Origin: Ornithobacterium rhinotracheale
GTDB lineage: Bacteria > Bacteroidota > Bacteroidia > Flavobacteriales > Weeksellaceae
Length of the DNA: 64,000 bases
Direction of reading: 5' to 3'
NCBI RefSeq assembly: GCF_004088395.1
Contig: NZ_CP035107.1
Location: 1,565,001 to 1,629,000 of the forward strand
Shown: piece by piece, positions 17,124 through 26,967 of the stretch
How positions within the stretch are numbered: the first letter of the stretch is position 1
How the letters are laid out: each line of letters begins with the position of its first letter
The notes under the pieces: model-generated
Databases searched by the model: none
What the model was told of the DNA's origin: nothing
Seen by the model: only the letters and a program-made list of their open reading frames with translations
Program-made: the position numbers and the translations under genes

Positions 17124-18251
17124 CTAAATTGTCAAAAATTCCGCAATCTCTAAATCATAACCGCCAATAGCCTTTTTAGTCTCTGGGTTTCTAGTAATTA
17201 ATTTCATTTTATGCACGCCTAAATCTTTTAAGATTTGCGCCCCGATGCCATAATCTTTATTATCTGGGGCTTTCAGCGGATTTTCTTGGCTCCCCTCTAA
17301 ATAAGCCTTATAGTGATTAAATTTAGCTTGCACCAAATCTGAATCTATGGCATTGTTAATAAACACTAAAACGCCTCGCCCCTCTTGGTTAATGATATTC
17401 GTGATTTTTTCAAGTAAAGGCTGCTCCCCTTTATGCAAGGCGGTAAAGAGGTCAAAGTAATCATTCGTTGATTTCACGCGCACAGGCACGGCCTCCTCTG
17501 GGCTCCACTCGCCACGGGTGAGCGCAAAATGGATTTGATTATTAGTTGTTTGCTTATAGGCAATCAAATCATACTCGCCGTAGTGCGTTTGGAATTTCAC
17601 AGAATCTATCCTCTGAACCAATGATTCATTTTTAAGCCTATATGCAATTAAATCTTGAATGGAAACGATTTTTAAATCAAATTTCTCTGCCACCTTCATC
17701 AGCTGTGGCAGGCGCGCCATACTCCCATCTTCGTTTAAAATTTCAATTAGGATTCCTGCGGGTTTCAGCCCTGCCAATCTTGCTAAATCCACCGCGGCCT
17801 CGGTATGGCCTGCTCGGCGCAAAACACCGCCTTTTTTAGCTCTCAATGGGAAAATATGCCCTGGTCTACCCAAATCTTGCGGACGAGTTTCTTCGTCTAC
17901 CAGCGCTTGAATGGTTTTTGCTCTATCGTGGGTGGAAATCCCTGTGGTGCAACCTTTTCCCAGTAAATCTACGGAAACAGTGAAGGGCGTGTGGTGCAAA
18001 ACGGTGTTATGCGTAACCATCATATTGAGCCCTAATTTTTCGCAGCGCTCCTCTTCTAGCGGGGCGCAGAGTAGCCCTCGCCCGTACTGTGTCATAAAAT
18101 TAATCATCTCGGGAGTAACTTTTTCGGCAGCAGCAATGAAATCTCCTTCATTCTCACGATCTTCATCATCTACCACAATGATTACTTTCCCTTGTTTTAA
18201 ATCTTCTAAAACTTCTTCTATGCGATTAAGGCGAATGGCTTGTTCTTCCAT
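17124..18251 (-). CDS. ribB: 3,4-dihydroxy-2-butanone-4-phosphate synthase with a degenerate GTP cyclohydrolase II-like domain (RibBX type)
   Basis: 375 residues. The first 205 form a complete RibB: VDDEDRENEGDF metal-binding segment, HNTVLHHTPFTVSVD, GISTHDRA, GHIFPLRAKKGGVLRRAGHTEAAVDL. It makes the four-carbon riboflavin precursor from ribulose 5-phosphate. The second half has the fold landmarks of RibA (FALTRGEWSPEEAVPVRVKS, YGIGAQILKDLGVHKM) but lacks the Cys-rich zinc site (HSECLTGD...CDC) where it reads RVKSTNDYFDLF. It should not hydrolyse GTP, so a separate RibA is expected elsewhere. It is the last gene of the ftsK-lolA-lpt-ribB group, 6 bases after the previous gene. Confidence 0.92.
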   Translation of the reverse strand: MEEQAIRLNRIEEVLEDLKQGKVIIVVDDEDRENEGDFIAAAEKVTPEMINFMTQYGRGLLCAPLEEERCEKLGLNMMVTHNTVLHHTPFTVSVDLLGKGCTTGISTHDRAKTIQALVDEETRPQDLGRPGHIFPLRAKKGGVLRRAGHTEAAVDLARLAGLKPAGILIEILNEDGSMARLPQLMKVAEKFDLKIVSIQDLIAYRLKNESLVQRIDSVKFQTHYGEYDLIAYKQTTNNQIHFALTRGEWSPEEAVPVRVKSTNDYFDLFTALHKGEQPLLEKITNIINQEGRGVLVFINNAIDSDLVQAKFNHYKAYLEGSQENPLKAPDNKDYGIGAQILKDLGVHKMKLITRNPETKKAIGGYDLEIAEFLTI

Positions 18252-18257
18252 AATTTA

Positions 18258-19724
18258 TTATTGGTATCTTGCGTGTTCTGTATTTTTTGATTTAAAATGT
18301 TTATTTTTTAGCCTTAAAATTGGCTCCAAATATGCGTTGATGTCAAATAAGTTTGAATCCGTCATGGCTTTATAAGTGAAAAATATTCCGAGCGGTGTAA
18401 AGGTTATCACAGGGAGCCATGCCGCCCAATAAGGGTTTAAAACACCATTTTTGGCTAAATTTTCACTATACATGTAGATTAAATAAAACAAAATAAAGAT
18501 GATGATAGCAACCACTACAGGCATTCCCACTCCTCCTTTTCTGATGATGGCTCCGAGTGGTGCTCCAATCAAAAAGAAAATCACGCACATAAGCGAATTG
18601 GAAAAGTTTCTGACCAAGATCAAAACATGTCGTGCAATGAATTCATCTCGCCCGCTGATTTCATCCTTAATCACGGAATAGCTGTTTAAATCGGCGGTAA
18701 TATTCTCATCAGCTCGCATCATCACTTGCTGGCGATCGGCATCATTTAATTTATTAATGTCAAACAGCAAGGCTTTCTTTTGCGCTTGGTACACAGAATC
18801 CAAATTTTCACTTATCGGTGCATAGGTGAGCGACTGAAACTGCGTCTCGGCTAATTCATTATAATATGCCTTATTTTGAATTTTAAGTGTATCTACTCTT
18901 TTGATTAATTCTTTTGTGTTCAAAAAGCGGTAGTGATCGGTAACATTTTCTTCTTCAATGGCTTTTTCTACAATTTCTGAAATATCGAAATAATGTACTA
19001 GCGTATCAAACTTGATTTGCTGATACGGCTGTCTTTCAAGTTGTAAACGATTTTTATTTTGAATTTCGTCTTCGTAATAATACCCATTAAATAATGCTAA
19101 TTTTAAAAATCTTTTATCTTCGGCTGGCTCAAAAATTCCTTTTTTAGCAATAATTGTTTGCTGGTTTTCGTATGCCGAAGCGTCTCGGTGAATGAACACA
19201 TTTTTAAGTCTTTCTCCATTTTTGCCCGATCTTTCGCTAATTTTCATACTAAATCCCGGTACCGCATTGATGAATACGCCGGGATCAAAATTTATCGCAG
19301 GCTTAGTTTTAGCTATGTTCAAAAGCATATTTCTAGCCTTGCGCTGAGATTGCGGAACAGCTGTATCTGAAAAGAAAAACAAACCGACTGATATTCCGCA
19401 GACTAATAAAAAGACTGGAAGCATGATACGCACGAGCGACATGCCAGAAGACTTCATTGCGGCAAGCTCATATCGCTCACCAAAGCCTCCATAAGTCATA
19501 ATAGCTGAAAGCAACACCGTAAGAGGCAATACAAACTGAATTACGGTGAGCCCTAAATAAAAAAGTAGTTTAAATATTGTGCCTATATCTAAGCCTTTGC
19601 CCGCAAACATATCCATCTCTTGCCAAGCAAATTGAACCATGAATATAAAAAACAGCACGCTGAATATAAATATAAATGGTCCAAAAAAAGTGCGGATTCC
19701 GTACCAGTCTAGCTTTTTAATCAT
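18258..19724 (-). CDS. LptF/LptG family lipopolysaccharide export permease
   Basis: 488 residues. Membrane helices near 12-32, 50-75 and 100-120, a periplasmic jellyroll-like domain of about 250 residues (VFIHRDASAYENQQTIIAKKG is the family's DAR-type strand), then three C-terminal helices (LMCVIFFLIGAPLGAIIRKGG, MPVVVAIIIFILFYLIYMY, PYWAAWLPVITFTPLGIFF). It belongs to the YjgP/YjgQ permeases that move lipopolysaccharide from the inner membrane with LptB and LptC. The sequence does not separate LptF from LptG. The gene before it (lolA, 6 bases away) also serves the outer membrane. Confidence 0.9.
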   Translation of the reverse strand: MIKKLDWYGIRTFFGPFIFIFSVLFFIFMVQFAWQEMDMFAGKGLDIGTIFKLLFYLGLTVIQFVLPLTVLLSAIMTYGGFGERYELAAMKSSGMSLVRIMLPVFLLVCGISVGLFFFSDTAVPQSQRKARNMLLNIAKTKPAINFDPGVFINAVPGFSMKISERSGKNGERLKNVFIHRDASAYENQQTIIAKKGIFEPAEDKRFLKLALFNGYYYEDEIQNKNRLQLERQPYQQIKFDTLVHYFDISEIVEKAIEEENVTDHYRFLNTKELIKRVDTLKIQNKAYYNELAETQFQSLTYAPISENLDSVYQAQKKALLFDINKLNDADRQQVMMRADENITADLNSYSVIKDEISGRDEFIARHVLILVRNFSNSLMCVIFFLIGAPLGAIIRKGGVGMPVVVAIIIFILFYLIYMYSENLAKNGVLNPYWAAWLPVITFTPLGIFFTYKAMTDSNLFDINAYLEPILRLKNKHFKSKNTEHARYQ

Positions 19725-19730
19725 ATAATT

Positions 19731-20354
19731 TTAAATCTCTGAAATGTAGTAATCTTTATAGAATTTTTTACTAAAATTTAAAAGAGCACTTGGAATAATG
19801 ATATCGTCTACCTGTTTCTGAACAGTAAATGTGGTTGTGGTATTTTTATGATTGGTTTGAGACAGGCTCACCAATTGATTTTTCTTGGTATCTACTCCTA
19901 CGATGATATATTTAAGCTCAGATTTTTTAGTCGGAACCAATTTTATGTATTGAACATTTCCTTGTTTTTTATCCAAACTTAAAGTATAGCCATCTTTGTA
20001 AATGTCAAAAACACGAGTTGGGGTAAAAAGCTCATCGCTCCCCTTCTCTGGTTTGCTCACCGTTACTTCTTGGTTTTCACTAGAGATGGTATAAAGTTTT
20101 TTACCATCATAAATCTGGCGAATGTCCATTTTTGGCACCGTGAGGTTGTATTTATCTCCCTTCACATACACTTCTCCGGCATAGGCATCTTTTGTTTTGG
20201 AATCATTGTTCACCAATTGGCTTTGGAATTTTATGTAAAAACTCTTCTGCTTTTTGTAGTGATCGCTCACATTGTCCAAAATCTGCTGTGCACTCTGAGC
20301 AAAAGTTGCAATGCTAAATAAGGCTAAACATGTGGTATAAAATAACTTTTTCAT
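19731..20354 (-). CDS. lolA: LolA-like outer-membrane lipoprotein carrier
   Basis: 207 residues. Signal peptide 1-19 (IATFAQ), then a LolA-type half-barrel: SAQQILDNVSDHYKKQKSFYIKFQ, GEVYVKGDKYNL, MDIRQIYDGKKLYTISSENQEVTVSKP, and a DGYTLSLDKKQGNVQYIKLVP strand pair. It ferries lipoproteins, or in some Bacteroidota related lipids, across the periplasm. It sits between ftsK (25 bases upstream) and the Lpt permease, the common flavobacterial order, so co-transcription is likely. Confidence 0.88.
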   Translation of the reverse strand: MKKLFYTTCLALFSIATFAQSAQQILDNVSDHYKKQKSFYIKFQSQLVNNDSKTKDAYAGEVYVKGDKYNLTVPKMDIRQIYDGKKLYTISSENQEVTVSKPEKGSDELFTPTRVFDIYKDGYTLSLDKKQGNVQYIKLVPTKKSELKYIIVGVDTKKNQLVSLSQTNHKNTTTTFTVQKQVDDIIIPSALLNFSKKFYKDYYISEI

Positions 20355-20379
20355 CTGTTTTCGTTTTTAATAAATACAA

Positions 20380-22899
20380 TCAATCATTTTTCAATAATTG
20401 TTCCAAAGTATATTCATCTGCGATTAACACCTCACGGGCTTTGCTCCCCTCAAAAGGCCCCACAATATTGTTTGCCTCTAGCTGATCAATGATGCGCCCA
20501 GCTCGGTTATATCCAATTTTAAGTTTACGCTGCAACATAGAGGCAGAACCTTGCTGAGAGTTTACCACAATACGCGCCGCCTCTTCAAACAATGCATCTC
20601 GCTCACTTGGGTCTAAATCCAAACTCGAATCGCTTGTTTCGCCCTCGTACTCTGGCAACAAAAACGCATCTGGATATCCTTTTTGTCCGCCGATGTATTC
20701 CGCAATGCTCTCCACCTCAGGCGTATCAACAAAAGCACATTGCAAACGCACCAAGTCATTTCCTTGCGTATAGAGCATATCTCCTTTTCCTATTAATTGT
20801 TCAGCTCCACCGCTGTCTAAAATAGTTCTAGAATCGATTTTTGAAGTTACTCTAAACGCTGCACGAGAAGGGAAGTTGGCTTTAATCATCCCTGTAATTA
20901 CATTCACAGACGGACGCTGAGTGGCGATAATCAAGTGGATACCCACCGCACGAGCCAACTGAGCCAAACGAGCGATTGGCGCTTCGATTTCTTTTCCAGC
21001 AGTCATAATCAAATCGGCAAATTCATCTACCACAAGAACGATGTAAGGCAAATAGCGATGTCCATCATTTGGATTCAATCTTCTTTTCTTGAATTTAGCG
21101 TTGTATTCTTTGATGTTTCTTACGCCTGCATTTTTCAGCAAATCGTAGCGGTCGTCCATCTCGATACAAAGCGAGTTCAAGGTATTAATTACTTTTTGAT
21201 TATCAGTAATAATTGCTTCCTCACTACCTGGAAGTTTAGCCAAGAAATGTCTTTCTATTTTATTATAAAGGGCTAATTCCACTTTTTTAGGATCCACCAT
21301 CACAAATTTCAATTCTGAAGGGTGTTTTTTATATAAAAGTGAAGTAATAATTGCGTTGATTCCCACAGACTTACCTTGTCCCGTTGCCCCTGCCATCAAC
21401 AAGTGTGGCATTTTGGCTAAATCTGCCACAAAAGTTTCATTTGAAATTGTCTTTCCAAAGGCGATAGGCAATTCCATTTCTGCCGTTTGAAATTTTTGCG
21501 ATGCAATCACAGAGCGCATAGCCACCATGGTAGGATTGTTATTTGGCACTTCGATACCAATGGTTCCACGCCCTGGAATCGGCGCAATAATTCTAATCCC
21601 TAAAGCACTCAAACTTAACGCTATATCATCTTCTAAATTTTTAATTTTAGAAATTCTCACCCCTGCTTCTGGCACGATTTCGTACAAAGTTACGGTAGGG
21701 CCTACTGTAGCTTTAATCGATGCAATATTAATTTTATAATTGCTTAAAGTTTCAACAATTCGGTCTTTGTTGGCTTCTAGCTCACTTTGATCGATTGAGC
21801 GTTTTTTACCTTGATTATAATCAATAAGCAAATCAATGGTAGGATATTTATAATTAGACAAATCCAAACGCTGATCGTATTCTCCATACTGTTGCACCAA
21901 ATTTTGACCAATTTCTTCAGGCTCAAGCTCCTCTTCTTCTGGCGCATTTTCTACTTGCATTTTCACATCAGACACGGGAGCAGCTGGCATTGATGTAGTT
22001 GCACCGCTAGGAGATGTCGGTAATTCAAATTCATCTTCATCATCCTCAATAATAATTTCCTTGATTTCTGGTTCAAACTCATCGGCCGGCTCCTCTATCG
22101 TAGGTTCTTGAGGCTGTTCCACTTCGAACGATGGTGCTACTGGAGCCACCGGCTTTGGTGTTTCTTTAGGTTTTTGCTTAATTACAAACTCCACTTCTTC
22201 ATCGTCGCTTTTAAAAGTATTTTGAGTAGGAATTTTTTCTGTAAAATTATTTCTCACACTTTCTTCCTCTTTTTGCTCTACTTGTTCTGATTCAATTTCT
22301 TTAGTATCCTCTTCTTCCAATACATTATTTGCTTTTCGTTCTGGCATTTTTGGCATTGCGCCCCTCACCTTATCTGGGGTCACTTTCCATTCTACAATGG
22401 CATAAAATAAAAATGAAAAAAACAAGATTAATACAAAACCTATAATCCCTACAATATTTTTTAAGTAATCTGCAATTTCAAGCCCCATTCTTCCGCCCCA
22501 GATATTGTCGTTTACAAAAATTAAATTTAGAAAAGGCGGCAACCAAACACAGAAAAACAAGAAATTTAGTGTTAAGCGTAAAAATTTAATTTTTTTAATT
22601 TTAAAAACAATAATTAGCCCTAATATAATCAACCAAATGGGAATAAATAAAGCTGCAAAACCCAACCTTTCGTAGATAAATGTCTCACCTAGCCAAGCCC
22701 CCATTTTGCCCAATAAATTATTGACTTCTATATTCGTGTCTTTCCATATCCCTACTTGACTTTGATCTGATTTCCAATTCATTAAATATGAAACAAATGA
22801 TAACAACAATACAAACCCTATAAAGAGAGAAAGTAGTCCCATCAACATCTTGAAAACTGAAAATCTATTACCTGTATTAACTTTACTTTGCTTTGCCAT
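20380..22899 (-). CDS. ftsK: FtsK/SpoIIIE DNA translocase
   Basis: 839 residues. Four or so N-terminal membrane helices (about 15-165), an acidic Glu/Pro-rich linker (190-330), then the motor: Walker A GATGQGKSV, Walker B VDEFADLIM, ATQRPSVNVITGMIKANFPSR and RTILDSGGAEQLIGKGDML. The C-terminal gamma winged helix is present (SMLQRKLKIGYNRAGRIIDQLE), so it can read oriented KOPS-like sites. It clears chromosome DNA from the septum and drives dimer resolution with Xer recombinases. It is the first gene of the minus-strand group and is divergent from malQ. Confidence 0.95.
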   Translation of the reverse strand: MAKQSKVNTGNRFSVFKMLMGLLSLFIGFVLLLSFVSYLMNWKSDQSQVGIWKDTNIEVNNLLGKMGAWLGETFIYERLGFAALFIPIWLIILGLIIVFKIKKIKFLRLTLNFLFFCVWLPPFLNLIFVNDNIWGGRMGLEIADYLKNIVGIIGFVLILFFSFLFYAIVEWKVTPDKVRGAMPKMPERKANNVLEEEDTKEIESEQVEQKEEESVRNNFTEKIPTQNTFKSDDEEVEFVIKQKPKETPKPVAPVAPSFEVEQPQEPTIEEPADEFEPEIKEIIIEDDEDEFELPTSPSGATTSMPAAPVSDVKMQVENAPEEEELEPEEIGQNLVQQYGEYDQRLDLSNYKYPTIDLLIDYNQGKKRSIDQSELEANKDRIVETLSNYKINIASIKATVGPTVTLYEIVPEAGVRISKIKNLEDDIALSLSALGIRIIAPIPGRGTIGIEVPNNNPTMVAMRSVIASQKFQTAEMELPIAFGKTISNETFVADLAKMPHLLMAGATGQGKSVGINAIITSLLYKKHPSELKFVMVDPKKVELALYNKIERHFLAKLPGSEEAIITDNQKVINTLNSLCIEMDDRYDLLKNAGVRNIKEYNAKFKKRRLNPNDGHRYLPYIVLVVDEFADLIMTAGKEIEAPIARLAQLARAVGIHLIIATQRPSVNVITGMIKANFPSRAAFRVTSKIDSRTILDSGGAEQLIGKGDMLYTQGNDLVRLQCAFVDTPEVESIAEYIGGQKGYPDAFLLPEYEGETSDSSLDLDPSERDALFEEAARIVVNSQQGSASMLQRKLKIGYNRAGRIIDQLEANNIVGPFEGSKAREVLIADEYTLEQLLKND

Positions 22900-23003
22900 A
22901 TTTTATCTTGAAAAATCTGTACAAAAGTAACAAATTGTAATCGCTCAAAAAAATTATAATTCCATTTAGTATAAATTTATTAACTTGTGCCAAAATATTT
23001 ATT

Positions 23004-25661
23004 TTGAAAACAAGCTTTTTATTAAATTTCAAATCAGTAGAAGGACAAGATTTGTATCTTTCTACTAGCCTAAAAAATGTAGGAAATACCATCGAGACCG
23101 CTTTGCCTATGCAATATGTGGGCAAAGATACTTGGGCGATCGAGATAGATGTTCCTTACAAAAATTTTGATTATCACTATATTTTAAAAGATAAACGAGA
23201 TAATTCCGTGACTGAAGAATGGGGAATACGCCATTTTGTGCCCGTTTTGAAAAGTAAAAATCATATTTTACACGATTCTTGGAACACGCCGAGCATGCCA
23301 GAGTTTAATCTCTCAACTTTATTTTTTAAAAATATTTTTCCTGAACTTAAAAAAGTGAAAAAACGAGCTTTAAAGAAAAATACACACCGTTTTGAAATTA
23401 CTTTTCCGCTCTTTAATCCCAATGAGCAATTGGTGATTTTGGGCGATGCCGATGGATTAGGTTTCTGGAAAGAAGAAAATGCAATTTTCCTCAATCCTCA
23501 GGGCGATGGCAAATGGAGCATAGATGTTGATTTATCTGCCGAAAACAATTATTCAGCTTATAAATACGCGGTTTACAATACAGAAAATCAACAAATTTCC
23601 TATTACGAAGAAGGGGAAAATCGCTGGGTAGCACCGAATCGATCAGATGAAAATTTTGTAATAGTGAGCGACAATAATTTTAGACAACCTGCCGACAAGC
23701 GCTATCGTGGAAGTGGTGTGGCAATTCCTGTTTTTTCGCTCAGAAGTAAGCAAGATTTGGGCGTGGGAGAATTTTTAGATTTAATTCCATTTGGAAAATG
23801 GTGCAAAAATGCAGGTTTTTCAATGATTCAGCTGCTGCCAATCCACGACACTACCGTAAGCCATGATTGGTCTGACTGCTATCCTTATGCTGCCATTTCG
23901 GTATTTGCGCTCCACCCGATGTATTTGTGTTTAGAAAAACTAAACTACAAACTCACCCATGCAGAACTTGAAAAAATCCATAGAACCAAAGAAAAATTAA
24001 ATCAAAAAGCGGGCGTATCCTATGAAGAAGTAAATGATTTTAAAAATAATTTTATTGCCACTTATGTGCAAAAACACTTTAAGAAATTAGAAAAAAATAA
24101 GAATTTCAACGAATTTATTGCTGAAAACAAAGAGTGGCTTTATCCTTATGCTGCGTTTTGTGCATTGCGAGACCATTTCAAAACTGTAGACCACAATAAA
24201 TGGAGAAAATATAAAAAGATTTCAAAATCAACTTTAAATAAATTTTTCACCAAAGACAATCAGCTTTACGCCGAAACGCTAAAATTCTGCTATGTTCAGT
24301 GGCAATTGCACGAGCAGCTAAGCCTTGCCGTGAAAGAATTGCACCAAATGGGAATTGCCATAAAAGGCGATTTGCCAATTGGTGTCTACCGAAACAGTGT
24401 AGAAACTTGGGCAAACCCTGAATTATTTCACACCAATCAACAAGCGGGAGCTCCGCCCGATGTTTTTGCCGTAACGGGACAAAACTGGGCTTTCCCGACT
24501 TATAATTGGGAAAAACTTAAAGAAACTAATTTTGAATGGTGGAAAAAAAGATTGCAGTTTATGCAAACTTATTTCGATGCCTACCGAATTGACCATATTT
24601 TGGGATTTTTCAGAATTTGGGAAATTCCAGCCGATCAGGTGCAAGGAATTTTAGGCAAGTTTGAACCCGCCATTCCATTTACACTAAATGAGTTAAGGGA
24701 AAAAGGGGTAGACTTATCCATCGAAAGATTGTATAAACCATATATAACGCAAGAGATTTTAGCTAATTTTTTTGGGGAAGAAACCGATGATATAATTAAA
24801 GATTTTTTCGTGAAAAATGGCGAAACTTTTAATTTTAAAACTGAATTTAATACCCAAAGAAAAATCGAAAAAGCATTAGGGGATAACAATCCTAAAACTG
24901 CACTTTTGTATGATTTAATAGCAAATGTGCTTTTCATTAAAGATGATAAAAATCAAGAAGCATTTCACCCGAGATTTGCTTTGTTTGACACCGAAAATTA
25001 TAAATCCCTACCTGTGGGGCAACAGATTATTCTGAGCCAATTGCACGAAGATTATTTTTACCATAAACAGGAATTTTTCTGGAAAGAAAAAGGTTTAGAA
25101 AAACTACCAGCATTAAAACAAGCAAGCCAAATGCTCACATGTGGCGAAGATTTGGGCATGGTGCCAAGCGTAGTCCCTCAAGTAATGAACGATTTAGCTA
25201 TTTTATCGCTCGAGGTGCAGCGTATGCCTAAGATCTACGGCGAGCGTTTTTCGCACCCTGCAAACGCACCTTATTTGTGCGTAGTTTCGCCTTCTTCGCA
25301 CGACACGAGCACGCTAAGGCAATGGTGGCGAGAAAATAAGGATAACACACAATTTTTCTACAATAATTTGATGGGACATAGCGGCAAGGCACCAGAGGAA
25401 TTATCTCCTGAGTTGCAAGAAGAAATTCTTCATCAGCATTTATATTCTCCTGCAATGCTTTGTATGGTTCCATTGCAAGAATTTTTAGGAATCGATGAAC
25501 AATTGCGCAATCCGAACGAAGATGATGAGCGAATCAATATCCCATCTGTATATCCTCACAAATGGAAATACAGAATGCATATAAACATCGAAACACTATT
25601 GAAAGACGAAACCTTTAGCAATAAACTTCTAAAACTTCACATCGATTGCAAAAGAGCTTAA
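23004..25661 (+). CDS. malQ: 4-alpha-glucanotransferase (amylomaltase, GH77) with N-terminal starch-binding domains
   Basis: 885 residues from a TTG start. The first residues already read as the opening strand of a CBM20-like domain and the next Met is 36 residues in, so TTG is preferred. Two starch-binding modules (about 1-115 and 125-235) precede the GH77 barrel. Catalytic signposts: GIAIKGDLPIGV, the nucleophile segment AYRIDHILGFFRIWEIP, the acid/base segment TCGEDLGMVP and SSHDTSTLR. It transfers glucan chains between maltodextrins in glycogen or maltose metabolism. It stands alone, transcribed away from ftsK, and meets menB at a shared terminator. Confidence 0.94.
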   Translation: MKTSFLLNFKSVEGQDLYLSTSLKNVGNTIETALPMQYVGKDTWAIEIDVPYKNFDYHYILKDKRDNSVTEEWGIRHFVPVLKSKNHILHDSWNTPSMPEFNLSTLFFKNIFPELKKVKKRALKKNTHRFEITFPLFNPNEQLVILGDADGLGFWKEENAIFLNPQGDGKWSIDVDLSAENNYSAYKYAVYNTENQQISYYEEGENRWVAPNRSDENFVIVSDNNFRQPADKRYRGSGVAIPVFSLRSKQDLGVGEFLDLIPFGKWCKNAGFSMIQLLPIHDTTVSHDWSDCYPYAAISVFALHPMYLCLEKLNYKLTHAELEKIHRTKEKLNQKAGVSYEEVNDFKNNFIATYVQKHFKKLEKNKNFNEFIAENKEWLYPYAAFCALRDHFKTVDHNKWRKYKKISKSTLNKFFTKDNQLYAETLKFCYVQWQLHEQLSLAVKELHQMGIAIKGDLPIGVYRNSVETWANPELFHTNQQAGAPPDVFAVTGQNWAFPTYNWEKLKETNFEWWKKRLQFMQTYFDAYRIDHILGFFRIWEIPADQVQGILGKFEPAIPFTLNELREKGVDLSIERLYKPYITQEILANFFGEETDDIIKDFFVKNGETFNFKTEFNTQRKIEKALGDNNPKTALLYDLIANVLFIKDDKNQEAFHPRFALFDTENYKSLPVGQQIILSQLHEDYFYHKQEFFWKEKGLEKLPALKQASQMLTCGEDLGMVPSVVPQVMNDLAILSLEVQRMPKIYGERFSHPANAPYLCVVSPSSHDTSTLRQWWRENKDNTQFFYNNLMGHSGKAPEELSPELQEEILHQHLYSPAMLCMVPLQEFLGIDEQLRNPNEDDERINIPSVYPHKWKYRMHINIETLLKDETFSNKLLKLHIDCKRA

Positions 25662-25667
25662 AAACAG

Positions 25668-25706
25668 AAAACCGTTTCAAAATCATTTTTTTTGAAACGG
25701 TTTTTT
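25668..25706. terminator. Bidirectional terminator between malQ and menB
   Basis: AAACCGTTTCAAA and TTTGAAACGGTTT form a 13-bp stem flanked by A and T runs, between two convergent genes. Confidence 0.88.
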
Positions 25707-25729
25707 AATTATCTAAAAATCTAAAATTC

Positions 25730-26575
25730 CTATGGAATCCATTTTTTCTCAAAGTTTGGTTTGCGTTTTTCTAGAAACGCATCGCGACCTTCTTTCGCCT
25801 CCTCTGTCATATACGCCAAGCGAGTGGCTTCACCCGCAAAAACTTGCTGCCCTACCATTCCATCATCGGTAAGGTTCATTGCAAATTTCAACATTTTGAT
25901 TGAAATTGGAGATTTAGCCAAAATTTCTTGTGCCCATTCATACGCCGTATCTTCTAGCTCGTCGTGCGGCACCACAGCATTGACCATCCCCATTTCATAA
26001 GCTTCTTGCGCTGAATAATTTCTACCTAAAAAGAAAATTTCCCTAGCACGCTTCTGCCCTACCATTTTAGCTAAATAAGCGGAACCATATCCTCCATCAA
26101 AACTTGTAACATCGGCATCGGTTTGTTTGAAAATTGCGTGCTCCTTGCTCGCCAAAGTCATGTCGCACACCACATGCAAGCTATGCCCACCTCCTACTGC
26201 CCAACCATTAACAACACAAATCACAGCTTTTGGCATAAAACGAATCAAACGCTGAACATCTAATATATTTAAGCGATGGTAGCCATCATCTCCCACATAC
26301 CCTTCTTTGCCTCTTGCCTTTTGGTCGCCTCCACTACAGAAAGAATAAACACCATCTTTGGGCGATGGTCCTTCGGAGCTCAATAAAACTACCCCTATAG
26401 AAGTATCCTCTTGTGCATCATGAAAAGCTTGCAACAGCTCAGCAGTGGTTTTAGGCCGAAATGCATTTCTCACCTCTGGACGATTAAACGCAATTCTTGC
26501 TACGCCATTACATTTTTTGTAGGTAATATCGGTAAAATTAAATTTTTCAACATTTTCCCAGTTAATTGTACTCAT
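25730..26575 (-). CDS. menB: 1,4-dihydroxy-2-naphthoyl-CoA synthase
   Basis: 281 residues of the crotonase fold. Diagnostic MenB segments: FNRPEVRNAFRPKT, VLLSSEGPSPKDGVYSFCSGGDQKARG, VVNGWAVGGGHSLHVVCDMTLAS, and FDGGYGSAYLA with the catalytic Asp of the second half. It closes the ring of o-succinylbenzoyl-CoA in menaquinone synthesis. menA lies in this window at 48958. The other men genes are not near it, so the pathway is dispersed. The gene is monocistronic between two terminators. Confidence 0.96.
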   Translation of the reverse strand: MSTINWENVEKFNFTDITYKKCNGVARIAFNRPEVRNAFRPKTTAELLQAFHDAQEDTSIGVVLLSSEGPSPKDGVYSFCSGGDQKARGKEGYVGDDGYHRLNILDVQRLIRFMPKAVICVVNGWAVGGGHSLHVVCDMTLASKEHAIFKQTDADVTSFDGGYGSAYLAKMVGQKRAREIFFLGRNYSAQEAYEMGMVNAVVPHDELEDTAYEWAQEILAKSPISIKMLKFAMNLTDDGMVGQQVFAGEATRLAYMTEEAKEGRDAFLEKRKPNFEKKWIP

Positions 26576-26619
26576 ATTTAATTTTTTTCAAATATAATTA
26601 ATTTCTACATGAAACGACA

Positions 26620-26651
26620 CAAAAATAGCCACTCTTTGCGGAGTGGCTATT
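26620..26651 (-). terminator. Intrinsic terminator of the rplU-rpmA operon
   Basis: AATAGCCACTC (26624-26634) and GAGTGGCTATT (26641-26651) form an 11-bp stem. T runs flank it on both strands. Confidence 0.9.
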
Positions 26652-26674
26652 GACTTTTTTATAGTTAGTAGTAA

Positions 26675-26935
26675 TTAGTCTACATACGGCTCAACCGATA
26701 CATATGAACGATTGTCTCTCTTTTTAGTGAAAACTACTTTACCATTTACCAAAGCAAATAATGTGTGATCTTTTCCGATTCCTACATTGTTACCTGGGTG
26801 GTGTTTAGTACCACGCTGACGCACGATAATATTACCCGCAACTGCGTTTTGTCCACCAAATATTTTTACGCCAAGGCGTTTAGATTCTGATTCACGACCG
26901 TTTTTAGAACTACCAACTCCTTTCTTGTGTGCCAT
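26675..26935 (-). CDS. rpmA: Ribosomal protein bL27
   Basis: 86 residues starting [20 protein letters not shown], the standard N-terminus without the cleavable extension found in Firmicutes. It contains [19 protein letters not shown], which lies near the peptidyl transferase centre. It is a large-subunit ribosome component and the second gene after rplU (32 bases), ending at a terminator. Confidence 0.98.
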   Translation of the reverse strand: MAHKKGVGSSKNGRESESKRLGVKIFGGQNAVAGNIIVRQRGTKHHPGNNVGIGKDHTLFALVNGKVVFTKKRDNRSYVSVEPYVD

Positions 26936-26967
26936 TTTAGTTTAGTTTTTTAGATTAAGTTGTTTTA

